Shown: positions 35,152 through 44,231 of the stretch, in pieces | Layout: the number at the start of each line of letters is the position of its first letter | Numbering within the stretch: the first letter of the stretch is position 1 | Program-made: the position numbers and the translations under genes | DNA from: Allopusillimonas ginsengisoli | GTDB lineage: Bacteria > Pseudomonadota > Gammaproteobacteria > Burkholderiales > Burkholderiaceae_B | Direction of reading: 5' to 3' | Assembly (NCBI GenBank): GCA_005239165.1 | Contig: RAPG01000010.1 | Location: forward strand, 62,001-126,000 | DNA length: 64,000 nt | Notes under the pieces: model-generated | What the model was told of the DNA's origin: nothing | What the model saw: only the letters and a program-made list of their open reading frames with translations | The model's database searches: none

Positions 35152-36138
35152 CTACTGCGCAGCCTTTTCGGCAATCGCACTATCCACATATTGACTGTAA
35201 TCAGACTGAACCTGATCAATCCGACCCGAAGATTTCAGAAAATCGGCCGTTTTCTTGAGTGCGCTGGCGGCGTTGTTCTTGAGCCAGTCTGTCTGCTCTG
35301 CCGACGTCAGAAAACGGAAACCTTCCATAATGGTTTGCACTTGATTGACCTCTGCGCCCGTCGCCTTGGCAATTTTCTTAACAAAATCAGAATTTTCATT
35401 CAATGCGTCTTTGTCCTTCAGGTAGACCGCATTTATATCGTTCATGACCTTGCTGAATGCCACGAGTTCGTCTGTGTGCTTTTTGGCAAATGCTTTGTTG
35501 ACCACCCAGCCGTTGAATGTCGGATAGCCCCATTCAGCGATTTCCCCCGCAGAGATCAGACGCTTGCCATTTTTCATCAGCACACTCTGAACCGGGTGCC
35601 AAATAAAGGCCGCATCAATGGCTCCTTGCGACCAGGCCGCATTGATCTGATCAGGTGGCATATTGATGACTTGCACTTCTTTGGCCGTTATGCCCCAGTG
35701 TTTCAACGCACCACTCAAGGACAGGTGTGCGGTCGACCCCACAGGCACGGCGATACGCTTGCCTTTCAGATCAGCCGGTTTTTCAATGCCGCTGCCATTG
35801 CGCACGATCAACGACTCAGATGAGCCTATCAGGAATGACACCAGAAACAGCTCGACATCAACGCCCTGACTGACCGCGATGGACAAGGGCGAAGATCCCA
35901 GCTCTGAGAGCTGCACATCGCCCGACGCAAGGGCCGCGATAACATCAGCACCTGATGCAAACTTGCGCCACTCAATATCCCAGCCCGTCGCCTTGTTGAA
36001 GCTTCCGTCCGTGATAGCAACGTGAACAGGTGCAGGGTCGCCAAAATGACCGATGATGACTTTCTCGGCATTGGCTACGGCACTTAATGCTGAAAAGCAC
36101 ACTAGCGCCAACATGGTTCTCTTTATAATAGTTTTCAT
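35152..36138 (-). CDS. Taurine/sulfonate-type ABC substrate-binding protein (TauA-like)
   Basis: This 328-residue secreted protein has signal peptide MKTIIKRTMLALVCFSALS ending VANA, then KVIIGHFGDPAPVHVAI. QLSELGSSPLSIAVSQGVDVELF and FIWHPVQSVL are typical of TauA, whose ligands are aminosulfonates. The linked HpsN-like and CuyA-like enzymes support a C3 sulfonate as ligand. ATG 36138 has AAGGAG at eight bases; the upstream open frame runs into the DegT gene. It is the fourth gene of the six-gene operon. Confidence 0.88.
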   Translation of the reverse strand: MKTIIKRTMLALVCFSALSAVANAEKVIIGHFGDPAPVHVAITDGSFNKATGWDIEWRKFASGADVIAALASGDVQLSELGSSPLSIAVSQGVDVELFLVSFLIGSSESLIVRNGSGIEKPADLKGKRIAVPVGSTAHLSLSGALKHWGITAKEVQVINMPPDQINAAWSQGAIDAAFIWHPVQSVLMKNGKRLISAGEIAEWGYPTFNGWVVNKAFAKKHTDELVAFSKVMNDINAVYLKDKDALNENSDFVKKIAKATGAEVNQVQTIMEGFRFLTSAEQTDWLKNNAASALKKTADFLKSSGRIDQVQSDYSQYVDSAIAEKAAQ

Positions 36139-36167
36139 AATTGTCTCCTTACTTAGTTCTTGGCGAG

Positions 36168-37361
36168 TTATAAACTCATTGATGAACCACAACAAAGTCC
36201 GATAAGCCTGCCAATGTGCCGGCAATCTTCGGGCGAAAAAGTCAACGGAATACGCACATCAAATAAATCGTGCAAAATTTGGTCCGTACTGATCAGGGGT
36301 GCAGAATCAACATAATGCCAACTCGAATAATGACTGGTATAGCCATGAGGCTCTTTGGCTCCAAACCATTTAACGTCTACTCCATGTTCTTTGCACTGGG
36401 TTAAAAACGCTTCAGCCTGACTGTCTGTGATGCCAGGAATTACAAACTGAAATGAACTTCCTACAAAGTGCTCTTTGTGTGGCCGGGCTATAACGCTCAG
36501 CCCTTTGACACCCGTCAACTCGATTTCAATCGCCCGGTAACGCTCCAGCCAGCGTGCAACCTGCTTATCAAGATCCGCCAACTGCGGGCGAAGAATCGCG
36601 GCGCGCAAATTATCCATGCGTCCAGAGCAATTAGGTGTGGTTAGCCGTATGCTGGAGTATGTCTGTTCAGAAGGCCCCGCGAGATGCTGACCGTAAAGCA
36701 TGTATGAACCGGAAAGCATTACTGCGCGCGCCATAAGCTCGGGGTCGTTGGTGGTCAACAACCCTCCTTCACCCGAATTTATATGCTTGTAGGTTTGTGT
36801 GCTGAAGCAGGCTGCAACGCCAAACGTGCCGATTTTTTTAGAATTCCAGGCCGCACCCATGGTATGGGCGCAGTCCTCAATCAATGCGGCACCGTGACGA
36901 TGAAGAATCTCAACCAGCGCATCCATATCAACGACATGACCACGCATGTGGGAAAGCAGCAGCAATCGGGATGATGTGCCCTGCAGCTTATTTTCGAGGT
37001 CTTCCAGATTCAATACCAACTGCTCTGTCGTTTCTACCAGCACGGGCCTACCCCCTGCAGCATCAATCGCCCCCGGAACCGGCGACAACGTCCATGCATT
37101 GGTTAAGATCGGTTCGCCAGCCTCTATGCCGAATGCACGCAAAGCTGTTGTCATGGCGTAACCACAGGATGCGCAGGCCAGACAATACTGCACACCTTGG
37201 TATCTGGCGAATTCCTGCTCCAGAATAGACGTTTCAGAAACTTCGCCTGGCATCACGTTGTATCGGTGCAAGCGCCCATTACGCATGATCTCCGTTGCCC
37301 GCAAGATACTGGCTTCAGGCAGAGGTTCCTGTTGAGTAAAAGATTTTGAAAAGGCTTTCAT
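36168..37361 (-). CDS. DegT/DnrJ/EryC1/StrS-family PLP aminotransferase
   Basis: This 397-residue fold-type I PLP enzyme has Lys192 (TQTYKHINSGEGG) as the presumed Schiff base, Asp163 (IEDCAHTMGA) contacting the PLP nitrogen, and CASCGYAMTTALRA as the phosphate loop. The family is best known for sugar amination, but no sugar-nucleotide genes are nearby. It is embedded between an HpsN-like dehydrogenase (15 bases upstream) and a TauABC-like transporter (29 bases downstream). A transamination of a small sulfonate or amino alcohol is therefore suggested by context. GGAG precedes the start. Confidence 0.85.
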   Translation of the reverse strand: MKAFSKSFTQQEPLPEASILRATEIMRNGRLHRYNVMPGEVSETSILEQEFARYQGVQYCLACASCGYAMTTALRAFGIEAGEPILTNAWTLSPVPGAIDAAGGRPVLVETTEQLVLNLEDLENKLQGTSSRLLLLSHMRGHVVDMDALVEILHRHGAALIEDCAHTMGAAWNSKKIGTFGVAACFSTQTYKHINSGEGGLLTTNDPELMARAVMLSGSYMLYGQHLAGPSEQTYSSIRLTTPNCSGRMDNLRAAILRPQLADLDKQVARWLERYRAIEIELTGVKGLSVIARPHKEHFVGSSFQFVIPGITDSQAEAFLTQCKEHGVDVKWFGAKEPHGYTSHYSSWHYVDSAPLISTDQILHDLFDVRIPLTFSPEDCRHIGRLIGLCCGSSMSL

Positions 37362-37376
37362 CGTGACGCTCCCAAC

Positions 37377-38690
37377 TCAACCGTGCGTTTGCTGCGTGTA
37401 CACGTGAAAATCCCAGGCAGTGTCTGGAAAATATTTTCGCAGACGCCAATCGCAAGCGCGCGCATGACCCTCCATACCTTCTACACGCGAAATGCGTGAC
37501 CCGACTGCACTGAACAGCTTGTTGGCTTCGGGCGATAGCTCTTGATAGGTCAGTACCTTGAGAAATTTTTGTACATTCAGCCCGCCACTATATTTGCCCG
37601 CCCCTTTGGTAGGCAGAATATGATTGGTGCCGGAGCACTTGTCACCATGGCTCACCGTACTGCCTTCGCCTAAAAACAAAGACCCGTAGTTGCGCACATT
37701 GGCTTTCCACCAAGGCAAATCAACAGCCAGAATTTGCAAATGTTCAGGTGCATACTCATCGCTAATCTGTACTACTTCCTCGCGCGAATCACACACTACA
37801 ATGACACCATAATCTTCCCAGGCGGCATTGATGACATCTGCATTGGGCATCTCAGCAGCCACCTTGGGCATCAACTCGGCCACCGCACGCCCCAGCGCCT
37901 CGGAGGTCGTAAACAGCCAGACCGGCGAATTGGTGCCATGCTCTGCCTGCGAGACCAGGTCTACGGCAATGGTCATTGGCTCAGCACTATCATCAGCGAT
38001 AATGGCCGATTCTGTCGGGCCCGCGAAAACATCGATGCCCACCTGACCAAACAAAATGCGTTTAGCTTCGGCAACGTAAGCGTTTCCCGGCCCAACAACA
38101 ATGTCAGCCTTAGGACAGTCAAACAAGCCATAGACCATTGTTGCGATGGCTTGTACACCGCCCATTTCAAGAATGATGTCAGCACCGGAGAGGTCCATGG
38201 CGTAGGCGACAGCCGGGTTAATGCTCGTACCTCGGGGGGGTGAGCAAGCCACGACGCCCTCTACACCAGCGACCTTCGCCGTTGCCACACTCATCAGGGC
38301 GGAAGCGGCGTGAGCATAGCGTCCGCCTGGAACATAACACCCGGCAGCAGACACCGGGACGATGCGCTGTCCGAGTCGAACACCCGCTTCAGTTTCAATT
38401 TCAAAACCAACAAGGCTGTCCCGTTGGGCTTCAGCGAAACGTACCACCTGGCGATGGGCAAAGCCTATGTCCTCGCGGACTTGTTCTGGCACCTTACCAA
38501 TCAGCGCCTTGCGCTTCTGCGGCGAGAGCACGAACTCACCCTCCCAATTATCGAGACGTTTCGCGTAATCGATCACTGCAGCTTCACGTCGTTGCTCAAT
38601 GTCGCTCAGCATGGTTTCAACCCGATCACGAATTGTCTGGTCTTCTGCACTGATTCGATCACTTGCGGCGGCTTTCTTTAGATAAAACAT
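37377..38690 (-). CDS. hpsN: HpsN-like NAD-dependent sulfopropanediol dehydrogenase (histidinol dehydrogenase family)
   Basis: This 437-residue enzyme retains the histidinol dehydrogenase catalytic set: zinc ligands Gln248, His251, Asp350 and His409, and catalytic Glu316-His317 (YAPEHLQI). HGDKCSGTNHILPTKG is the form I associate with HpsN, which oxidises (R)-2,3-dihydroxypropane-1-sulfonate to sulfolactate in two NAD steps. No his genes adjoin; cuyA-like and sulfonate transporter genes do. ATG 38690 lies one base after the cuyA stop (TGACATG), so translation is coupled; the longer frame overlaps cuyA. The exact substrate could instead be an amino alcohol such as cysteinolate. Confidence 0.82.
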   Translation of the reverse strand: MFYLKKAAASDRISAEDQTIRDRVETMLSDIEQRREAAVIDYAKRLDNWEGEFVLSPQKRKALIGKVPEQVREDIGFAHRQVVRFAEAQRDSLVGFEIETEAGVRLGQRIVPVSAAGCYVPGGRYAHAASALMSVATAKVAGVEGVVACSPPRGTSINPAVAYAMDLSGADIILEMGGVQAIATMVYGLFDCPKADIVVGPGNAYVAEAKRILFGQVGIDVFAGPTESAIIADDSAEPMTIAVDLVSQAEHGTNSPVWLFTTSEALGRAVAELMPKVAAEMPNADVINAAWEDYGVIVVCDSREEVVQISDEYAPEHLQILAVDLPWWKANVRNYGSLFLGEGSTVSHGDKCSGTNHILPTKGAGKYSGGLNVQKFLKVLTYQELSPEANKLFSAVGSRISRVEGMEGHARACDWRLRKYFPDTAWDFHVYTQQTHG

Positions 38691-38691
38691 G

Positions 38692-39714
38692 TCAGCCACC
38701 CGCAGCGATCGTGGCGGGCACGCCCAGCCTGCCTGGATAGCCAAACAGTGCGACACTGCCTCCGGTATGCAGGAATACGACATCGCTATCCTTGTCGAAA
38801 TGACCCTTCCGAATCAAATCGATCAGACCTGCCATGCCTTTGCCCGAGTACACGGGATCAAGCAATATACCCTCGAGCTGCGCGAGCATACTAACCGCCT
38901 CTCTGGTGCTGTCGCTGGGCACGCCATAACCCTCACCCACATAATCAGAATTGGCGACGACATCTTCGCGCCGAATAATGTCAGGCAGCCCCAGGTAGTC
39001 TGCGGTGCGACACGCGAGGTCGAAGACCATGGCCTCCTGCTTTGCGCGATCTGCCCGCACACCTATGCCAAGCACAGGTATGTTGGCCCTGGAACCAACC
39101 AACCCGGCAACAAGACCAGCCTGCGTACCTGAACTACCTGTTGCGTGCACCAGATGATCTATCACAAGCGCTCTGTCGTTCGCCTGAACCAGCAACTCCA
39201 GCGCTGCATTAACATAACCCAGCGCCCCCACGGGGTTAGAACCGCCGCCAGGAATAATGTAAGGTGTGCGCCCATCCTGTTTAAGCTTCTGCGCCAGATC
39301 TTCCATAGCAGCGGCCATATCCGTGCCTCCGGGCAGCGTAGCAAGCGTTGCGCCATGAAGCTGATCAAGCAACACATTGCCATTGTGACCATAGGCTTCA
39401 TCGGTGTAGCCCGTTCTGTCCTCAAGCAAAATATGGCACTGCAGGCCCAACTTTGCAGCAATGGCGGCTGTCTGACGCGCATGGTTTGATTGTGTCGCTC
39501 CTTGCGTAATGACGGTATCCGCCTTTTTACTCAGAGCGTCAGCCATCAAAAACTCGAGCTTGCGTGTTTTGTTACCGCCCGATGACAAGCCTGTACAGTC
39601 ATCCCGTTTAATCCACAGACGGGGGCCACCCAAATGGTCGGTCAGCCGCATCATTGGTTCCAGTGGTGTTGGCAAGTGTGCAAAATGCAAACGGGGATAG
39701 CGGGATAAATGCAT
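38692..39714 (-). CDS. cuyA: CuyA-like L-cysteate sulfo-lyase / D-cysteine desulfhydrase family enzyme
   Basis: This 340-residue fold-type II PLP enzyme has Lys49 ([12 protein letters not shown]) as the presumed cofactor lysine, followed by [13 protein letters not shown] and, near the C-terminus, [11 protein letters not shown]. These are shared by D-cysteine desulfhydrase, ACC deaminase homologues and CuyA. The operon partners favour CuyA, which splits L-cysteate to pyruvate, ammonia and sulfite. It is the first gene of the six-gene operon, with AAGGAG before the ATG. No sulfite dehydrogenase or exporter was found in the window. Confidence 0.8.
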   Translation of the reverse strand: MHLSRYPRLHFAHLPTPLEPMMRLTDHLGGPRLWIKRDDCTGLSSGGNKTRKLEFLMADALSKKADTVITQGATQSNHARQTAAIAAKLGLQCHILLEDRTGYTDEAYGHNGNVLLDQLHGATLATLPGGTDMAAAMEDLAQKLKQDGRTPYIIPGGGSNPVGALGYVNAALELLVQANDRALVIDHLVHATGSSGTQAGLVAGLVGSRANIPVLGIGVRADRAKQEAMVFDLACRTADYLGLPDIIRREDVVANSDYVGEGYGVPSDSTREAVSMLAQLEGILLDPVYSGKGMAGLIDLIRKGHFDKDSDVVFLHTGGSVALFGYPGRLGVPATIAAGG

Positions 39715-39872
39715 GTTTGTCTCCTTCCTCTAATAAATGTCTGTGCGGATCCGTGTAGCCTGGCCCGCTTGTTGATTGTTCAAAAAATGGTACCGTACAA
39801 AATATCTGTGCTGTAATACCAGATGACATCTATTTATAAGTCCAGTTTGCGGGGTATTTAGCGAGGCTTTGC

Positions 39873-41375
39873 ATGAACAGCGACAATACGCACCTGAGCC
39901 GTACAAGTCATCTCCTGTGGTCACAGCTGTTTGAGAGGTTTGCGGGTCAATCCTGCAATCTGCAAGGTCAAATCAGAGACATGCTCGCTCATGCGATCAT
40001 TGAAGGGTTTCTGCTGCCTAACGAGCCTTTGCCGTCAAGCCGCATGCTGGCAGATTCTCTGGGAATATCGAGAACAACGGTCACCCTCGCCATGTATGCC
40101 TTGCTCGACAAAGGATTCGTGGTCAGCAAAGAGCGCAGCGGCTATTTCGTCGCTGAAAAACTTCAACCCACGTACCTGAGCGCGCGAAAGCGTGCAGAAG
40201 AATCCGCCTCGACTCCCACGACACAATGGGCCAATCGACTGATATCGCAACCTTCAGCACAGCGAAACATTTTCAAGCCGCCAAACTGGCAAGAGCTGCC
40301 CTACCCGTTCATTTACGGACAATTCGATGCAACCTTGTTTCCTCATGCAGATTGGCGAGAGTGTGTATTGCAGACCCTGCAGCCTCGAACAATTCGTGAG
40401 TGGGCTCCCGATCACATTGCTGGCGATGACACAGCGCTGATCGAGCAGATTCAGAGGCGGCTTCTTCCGGCACGTGGCATATGGGTGGAACAAGATGAAA
40501 TCCTGATCACCTCGGGCGCGCAGCAAGCAACCTTCTTATTGGCTCAGCTATTGGTAGGCCCCCAGACGCAAGTAGGAATAGAGAATCCGGGCTACCCCGA
40601 CGCGCGAAACAATTTCTCGCTGCGAACACCACACATCCGGCACCTCTCCGTCGACAAAGAAGGCGTCATGATCAGTTCGACGCTCTCCCGCTGTAACTAT
40701 GTGTTTGTAACGCCGAGCCACCAATGCCCGACCACAGTCACCATGTCTCTCCGCCGACGGCACAAGCTTCTTGCATCCGCTGACCGGCACGATTTTTTCA
40801 TTTTTGAAGATGACCACGAAAGCGAGTTGAATTTTTCAGGACAGCCCACCCCCGCACTGAAAAGCCTCGACACTAACCATCGGGTTATTTATATCGGCAG
40901 TCTGTCAAAAACACTGGCTCACGGCTTGCGGCTGGGGTTTGTCGTTGCGTCTGCTGAATTGATCCAAGAATTGCGTGCATTGCGGCGTCTGATGATGCGA
41001 CATGTACCAACAAATAATCAGCGGGCAGCTGCTAACTTTATCGCTCGCGGCCACCACGACGCATTCATGCGTCGCTTGAATGTTGCCTATCAGAGCCGGA
41101 GCGAGGCCCTCAAGGAAGCGCTGGCAAACTATGCGCCTATGCTAACTGCCACGCCCGTTAACGGGGGCTCTGCAATCTGGGTAACCGGCCCAAAGGATCT
41201 GGACGCAAGAGAGCTTGCAAAAAGGGCTCTCGAAAAAGGAGTGCTTATTGAACCAGGAGACATATTTTTTAGCGGAAAAAAACGGCCGCAAAATCACATG
41301 CGAATCGGCTACTCGTCCATCGCTCTCGACCATATCGAAGCAGGCATGCGAATCTTGGGACAACATTTAAATTAA
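39873..41375 (+). CDS. MocR/TauR-type GntR regulator with aminotransferase domain
   Basis: This 500-residue MocR regulator has an N-terminal winged helix (LQGQIRDMLAHAIIEGFLL, LGISRTTVTLAMYALLD) and a C-terminal fold-type I aminotransferase-like domain with PLP lysine in YIGSLSKTLAHGLRLG. Such proteins, including TauR, sense amines through PLP. It is divergent from the cuyA-hpsN-degT-tauABC operon across 158 bases and is the obvious candidate regulator, which would mean that the inducer is an amine, for example an aminosulfonate. Confidence 0.88.
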   Translation: MNSDNTHLSRTSHLLWSQLFERFAGQSCNLQGQIRDMLAHAIIEGFLLPNEPLPSSRMLADSLGISRTTVTLAMYALLDKGFVVSKERSGYFVAEKLQPTYLSARKRAEESASTPTTQWANRLISQPSAQRNIFKPPNWQELPYPFIYGQFDATLFPHADWRECVLQTLQPRTIREWAPDHIAGDDTALIEQIQRRLLPARGIWVEQDEILITSGAQQATFLLAQLLVGPQTQVGIENPGYPDARNNFSLRTPHIRHLSVDKEGVMISSTLSRCNYVFVTPSHQCPTTVTMSLRRRHKLLASADRHDFFIFEDDHESELNFSGQPTPALKSLDTNHRVIYIGSLSKTLAHGLRLGFVVASAELIQELRALRRLMMRHVPTNNQRAAANFIARGHHDAFMRRLNVAYQSRSEALKEALANYAPMLTATPVNGGSAIWVTGPKDLDARELAKRALEKGVLIEPGDIFFSGKKRPQNHMRIGYSSIALDHIEAGMRILGQHLN

Positions 41376-41424
41376 CGCTGTACACACAACAAACATATCC
41401 CTTTTTCTCCCATGCTCAAAGCAC

Positions 41425-42264
41425 TCACTGACGCTGCCACCGCGTCACTCTAACATCCACCGTTACCGACAGTGAAGTCAGCGCCTGCGCCGCGCTGCGG
41501 CCTTCGGCGCTGGCGCGGTGTAAATGCGGCGTCATTGCAAGCAGGTCGGTAATCTGCTCATTGCCGGTAATCGTGAGCGGGTAGTGTGTTGTGTCGACAC
41601 CCTGCAGCACAAACCCAGACGGCGCAGACGTCTCAGCATTGCGAGGAGGTTTAAGCGTGGGATAAATAACCTCACGCAGCTCGCGCAAGTGGTCAGGGCC
41701 GGCATCCGCCTGCACCAGTACGCCACCCGGTTTGAGCACTCTTGAAAACTCCGAGTAAACAGGAAAGCCGAACACACACAGCACGCGATCAACAGAGGCG
41801 TCAGGCATGGGCAGATTGGCATTGCTGCCCACCACCCAGCGAACTTGTGCACACTGCCTGGCTGCAGCCAGAACGGCCCATTTAGAGATATCAAGCCCAA
41901 CTACGGCAAGGCGCTGACGCGGGCTTAACTGGCCTGCGAGTTGGCGCAGGTAGTAGCCCTCGCCACATCCTGCGTCCAGAAGTGAGCCCGGCGCATCATG
42001 AGGCAGCCCTTCCAAAGCGGCGTTGGCGATTGCCATGGCCACCGCGTGGTAGTTGCCTGCATTCAGAAACCGCCTGCGAGCGGCGACCATTTCTTTGCTG
42101 TCACCCGGGTCGCGTGAGCGTTTTTTTTGAACGGGCAACAAATGGGTGTAACCCTGGCTGGCAATATCAAAGCTGTGGCCTGCATCGCAGCGCCAGCTTT
42201 TGCCATCACAATGCAGCGCTTTGCCATCCAGCGGACAGGCAAGTGCCTCGAAGGGTGTCATCAT
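41425..42264 (-). CDS. rlmA: RlmA-like 23S rRNA guanine-N1 methyltransferase
   Basis: This 279-residue protein has an N-terminal zinc knuckle (ACPLDGKAL, WRCDAGHSFD) and a SAM-dependent methyltransferase domain (LLDAGCGEGYYL, VVGLDISKWAVLAAA). This two-part layout is that of RlmA, which methylates G745 of 23S rRNA. GFDIA / YTHLLPVQKK after the zinc site is also characteristic. ATG 42264 is chosen; the open frame begins at a GTG two codons earlier. Probably monocistronic and convergent with the MocR gene. Confidence 0.82.
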   Translation of the reverse strand: MMTPFEALACPLDGKALHCDGKSWRCDAGHSFDIASQGYTHLLPVQKKRSRDPGDSKEMVAARRRFLNAGNYHAVAMAIANAALEGLPHDAPGSLLDAGCGEGYYLRQLAGQLSPRQRLAVVGLDISKWAVLAAARQCAQVRWVVGSNANLPMPDASVDRVLCVFGFPVYSEFSRVLKPGGVLVQADAGPDHLRELREVIYPTLKPPRNAETSAPSGFVLQGVDTTHYPLTITGNEQITDLLAMTPHLHRASAEGRSAAQALTSLSVTVDVRVTRWQRQ

Positions 42265-42352
42265 GAACACGTATCAGAAAACCATCAGTTTATTAGGTTT
42301 TCAGCAGCGATGAGACGCCAGGGCTAAACACTGTAAAAGACAAGAACTGAAG

Positions 42353-42640
42353 TTAAGCTCCTTGCACAACAATTGCGTTTGTCGTGGCTGCAAGATGTCT
42401 GAGCGCCCTGGCCTCGGCATACTCGGGAGAGTCAAGCCACTGCCTGGCTATTTCAACCGTGGGAAATTCCAGCATCACGATGCGACGAGGGGCCCATTGC
42501 CCTTCCAGCACTTCGGGGCCGCCCCCACGCACCACAAATTTTCCGCCGTATGCAGCGATCGAAGACGGCACCATCTTTTTGTATTCTTCGTACCGTTCAA
42601 CGTCTGTCACTTCAACATCAAAAATGGCATAAGCGGTCAT
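42353..42640 (-). CDS. DUF1330 family protein
   Basis: This 95-residue dimeric alpha-beta-barrel-type protein has MTAYAIFDVEVTD at the start, YGGKFVVRGG in the middle and RIVMLEFPTVEIARQWLDSPEY, the DUF1330 signature region. No enzymatic role is established for the family. It stands alone, 88 bases upstream of rlmA in the direction of transcription and divergent from the next binding-protein gene, with 297 bases between that hold no recognised gene. Confidence 0.88.
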   Translation of the reverse strand: MTAYAIFDVEVTDVERYEEYKKMVPSSIAAYGGKFVVRGGGPEVLEGQWAPRRIVMLEFPTVEIARQWLDSPEYAEARALRHLAATTNAIVVQGA

Positions 42641-42937
42641 GCTCGACTCTCCAGAGAATATAAGTACATAAAGGCCATTCTATTCCTGAATCCGCCACCC
42701 GCGACGCCCCGAACTGAACATATCGTAATCGAGCCGGTTATCCTTTTCGGGACGCCCGCCCGAAATATGAATCGAAGCGCACCACATAAGCTTATTGCGC
42801 AAAGCCAATAAGGACGCGGCTTGGATGGGGATTACCCGAGGTACACTGCCTGGTCGTCGATGATACGATCAACACTAGACTCGGTCATCCCGATCTACCC
42901 CTGTTCATTTCACAAGTAAAAAACACTGGAGACCTGT

Positions 42938-44149
42938 ATGACCCGTCTTGGCACATTGCTGCTGGGTTGTTCGCTGGCACTGTCTGCATTTGCAGTACAG
43001 GCCAACACGCCGCTAAAACCTCGCATTGGCGTACTCACTGATATGTCGGGCACGTACTCCGACATTTCCGGCAAAGGCTCCGCCGTAGCCGCACAAATGG
43101 CCGTTGAAGATTTCGCCGCACAACACCCCGACGTGCAGGCAGACGTCGTATCAGGCGACCATCAAAACAAAACCGACGTAGGCATGAGCCTGGCGCGTGA
43201 CTGGATCGACAATCAGGGCGTCGACGTCATTGCAGAACTGACGACATCGTCGGTTGCGCTTGCCGCACAACGCCTTACGACTGACAAAGACAAACTTCTG
43301 CTGATTACCGGCGCAGGGTCTTCAGATCTCACGGGGAAAAGCTGCACGCCCAACACCATCGCCTGGGTCTATGACACGTTTGCCACTGCAAACGGCACAG
43401 GTCGTGCCGTCGTCAAGCAAGGCGGAAAAACATGGTTCATGCTGACCGTCGACTATGCTTTTGGCGAAGCGCTGGAGCGCGACGCGGTTGATGCAGTAAC
43501 CTCCGCAGGCGGCACTATTGTGGGGTCAGCACGCCATCCTCTCAGCACCTCTGATCTGTCTTCGCAGATTTTCTCGGCCATCGCATCGAAAGCGCAGATC
43601 ATTGGTCTTGCCCATGCAGGCGGCGACCTGATCACTGCCATCAAGCAAGCCAAAGAATTCGGCGTAGCCAAAGGAGGGCAAAACCTTGCTGCGCTGCTTA
43701 TCTACATCTCGGATGTGCACGCCATTGGCCTGGACGCCGCGCAAGGCCTGTATCTGACCACCGGATTCTACTGGGACCAGAATGACGAGTCGCGCGAGTG
43801 GTCCAAGCGGTTTTTCGAGCGCACTCAGCGTATGCCAACCATGGCCCAGGCGGGTGTGTACTCAGGCGTTATGCACTACCTGAAAGCAGTACAGGAAACC
43901 GGCACCAAAGACACCGCGACGGTACGCAAAAAAATGGGTGAAACACGCATTCATGACATGTTCACCAAAGATGGCTACATCCGTGCTGATGGACGCATGA
44001 TGCATGATCTGTATCTGGCGCAGGTGAAAACACCGGAAGAGTCCAAATACCCGTGGGACTATTACAAAATCGTGGGAACAATTCCCGCCGAAGATGCTTT
44101 CCGTTCAGTCGAGAAAAGCGAGTGCAGCTTGCTGGCCAAAGCAAATTAA
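42938..44149 (+). CDS. HAAT-family periplasmic substrate-binding protein (orphan)
   Basis: This 403-residue secreted protein has a signal peptide (MTRLGTLLLGCSLALSAFA, then VQANT) and a type I binding fold (RIGVLTDMSGTYSDISGKGS, FMLTVDYAFGEALERDAV, FYWDQNDESREWSKRF). It belongs to the LivK-like amino-acid/amide binding proteins, but no permease or ATPase is adjacent. It is monocistronic, followed by a long hairpin, and convergent with the thiol dioxygenase operon. It may share the transporter encoded at 17993-21690 or one elsewhere. Confidence 0.88.
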   Translation: MTRLGTLLLGCSLALSAFAVQANTPLKPRIGVLTDMSGTYSDISGKGSAVAAQMAVEDFAAQHPDVQADVVSGDHQNKTDVGMSLARDWIDNQGVDVIAELTTSSVALAAQRLTTDKDKLLLITGAGSSDLTGKSCTPNTIAWVYDTFATANGTGRAVVKQGGKTWFMLTVDYAFGEALERDAVDAVTSAGGTIVGSARHPLSTSDLSSQIFSAIASKAQIIGLAHAGGDLITAIKQAKEFGVAKGGQNLAALLIYISDVHAIGLDAAQGLYLTTGFYWDQNDESREWSKRFFERTQRMPTMAQAGVYSGVMHYLKAVQETGTKDTATVRKKMGETRIHDMFTKDGYIRADGRMMHDLYLAQVKTPEESKYPWDYYKIVGTIPAEDAFRSVEKSECSLLAKAN

Positions 44150-44218
44150 GGCCTGACTGAACATGGCGGGGGTGGACGCTGCAAGGTTGCAGGGCCCACC
44201 CCCGTTGTTCATCAGGCC
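44150..44218. terminator. Long nested hairpin between convergent genes
   Basis: GGCCTGA...GAACA pairs with TGTTC...TCAGGCC, then GGGGGTGG pairs with CCACCCCC, and an inner CTGCAA/TTGCAG closes the loop. The structure fills the gap after the orphan binding-protein stop and before the dioxygenase stop. It probably acts as a bidirectional terminator or 3' stabiliser, although no long T tract follows. Confidence 0.55.
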
Positions 44219-44231
44219 TGCGCGCCGCCAG

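Noticed and set aside
37377..38690. Annotation as histidinol dehydrogenase HisD
   Set aside because: The catalytic and zinc residues are shared, but no histidine genes adjoin. Sulfonate transporter and cysteate lyase genes do, and the GDKCSGTNH form fits the HpsN branch.
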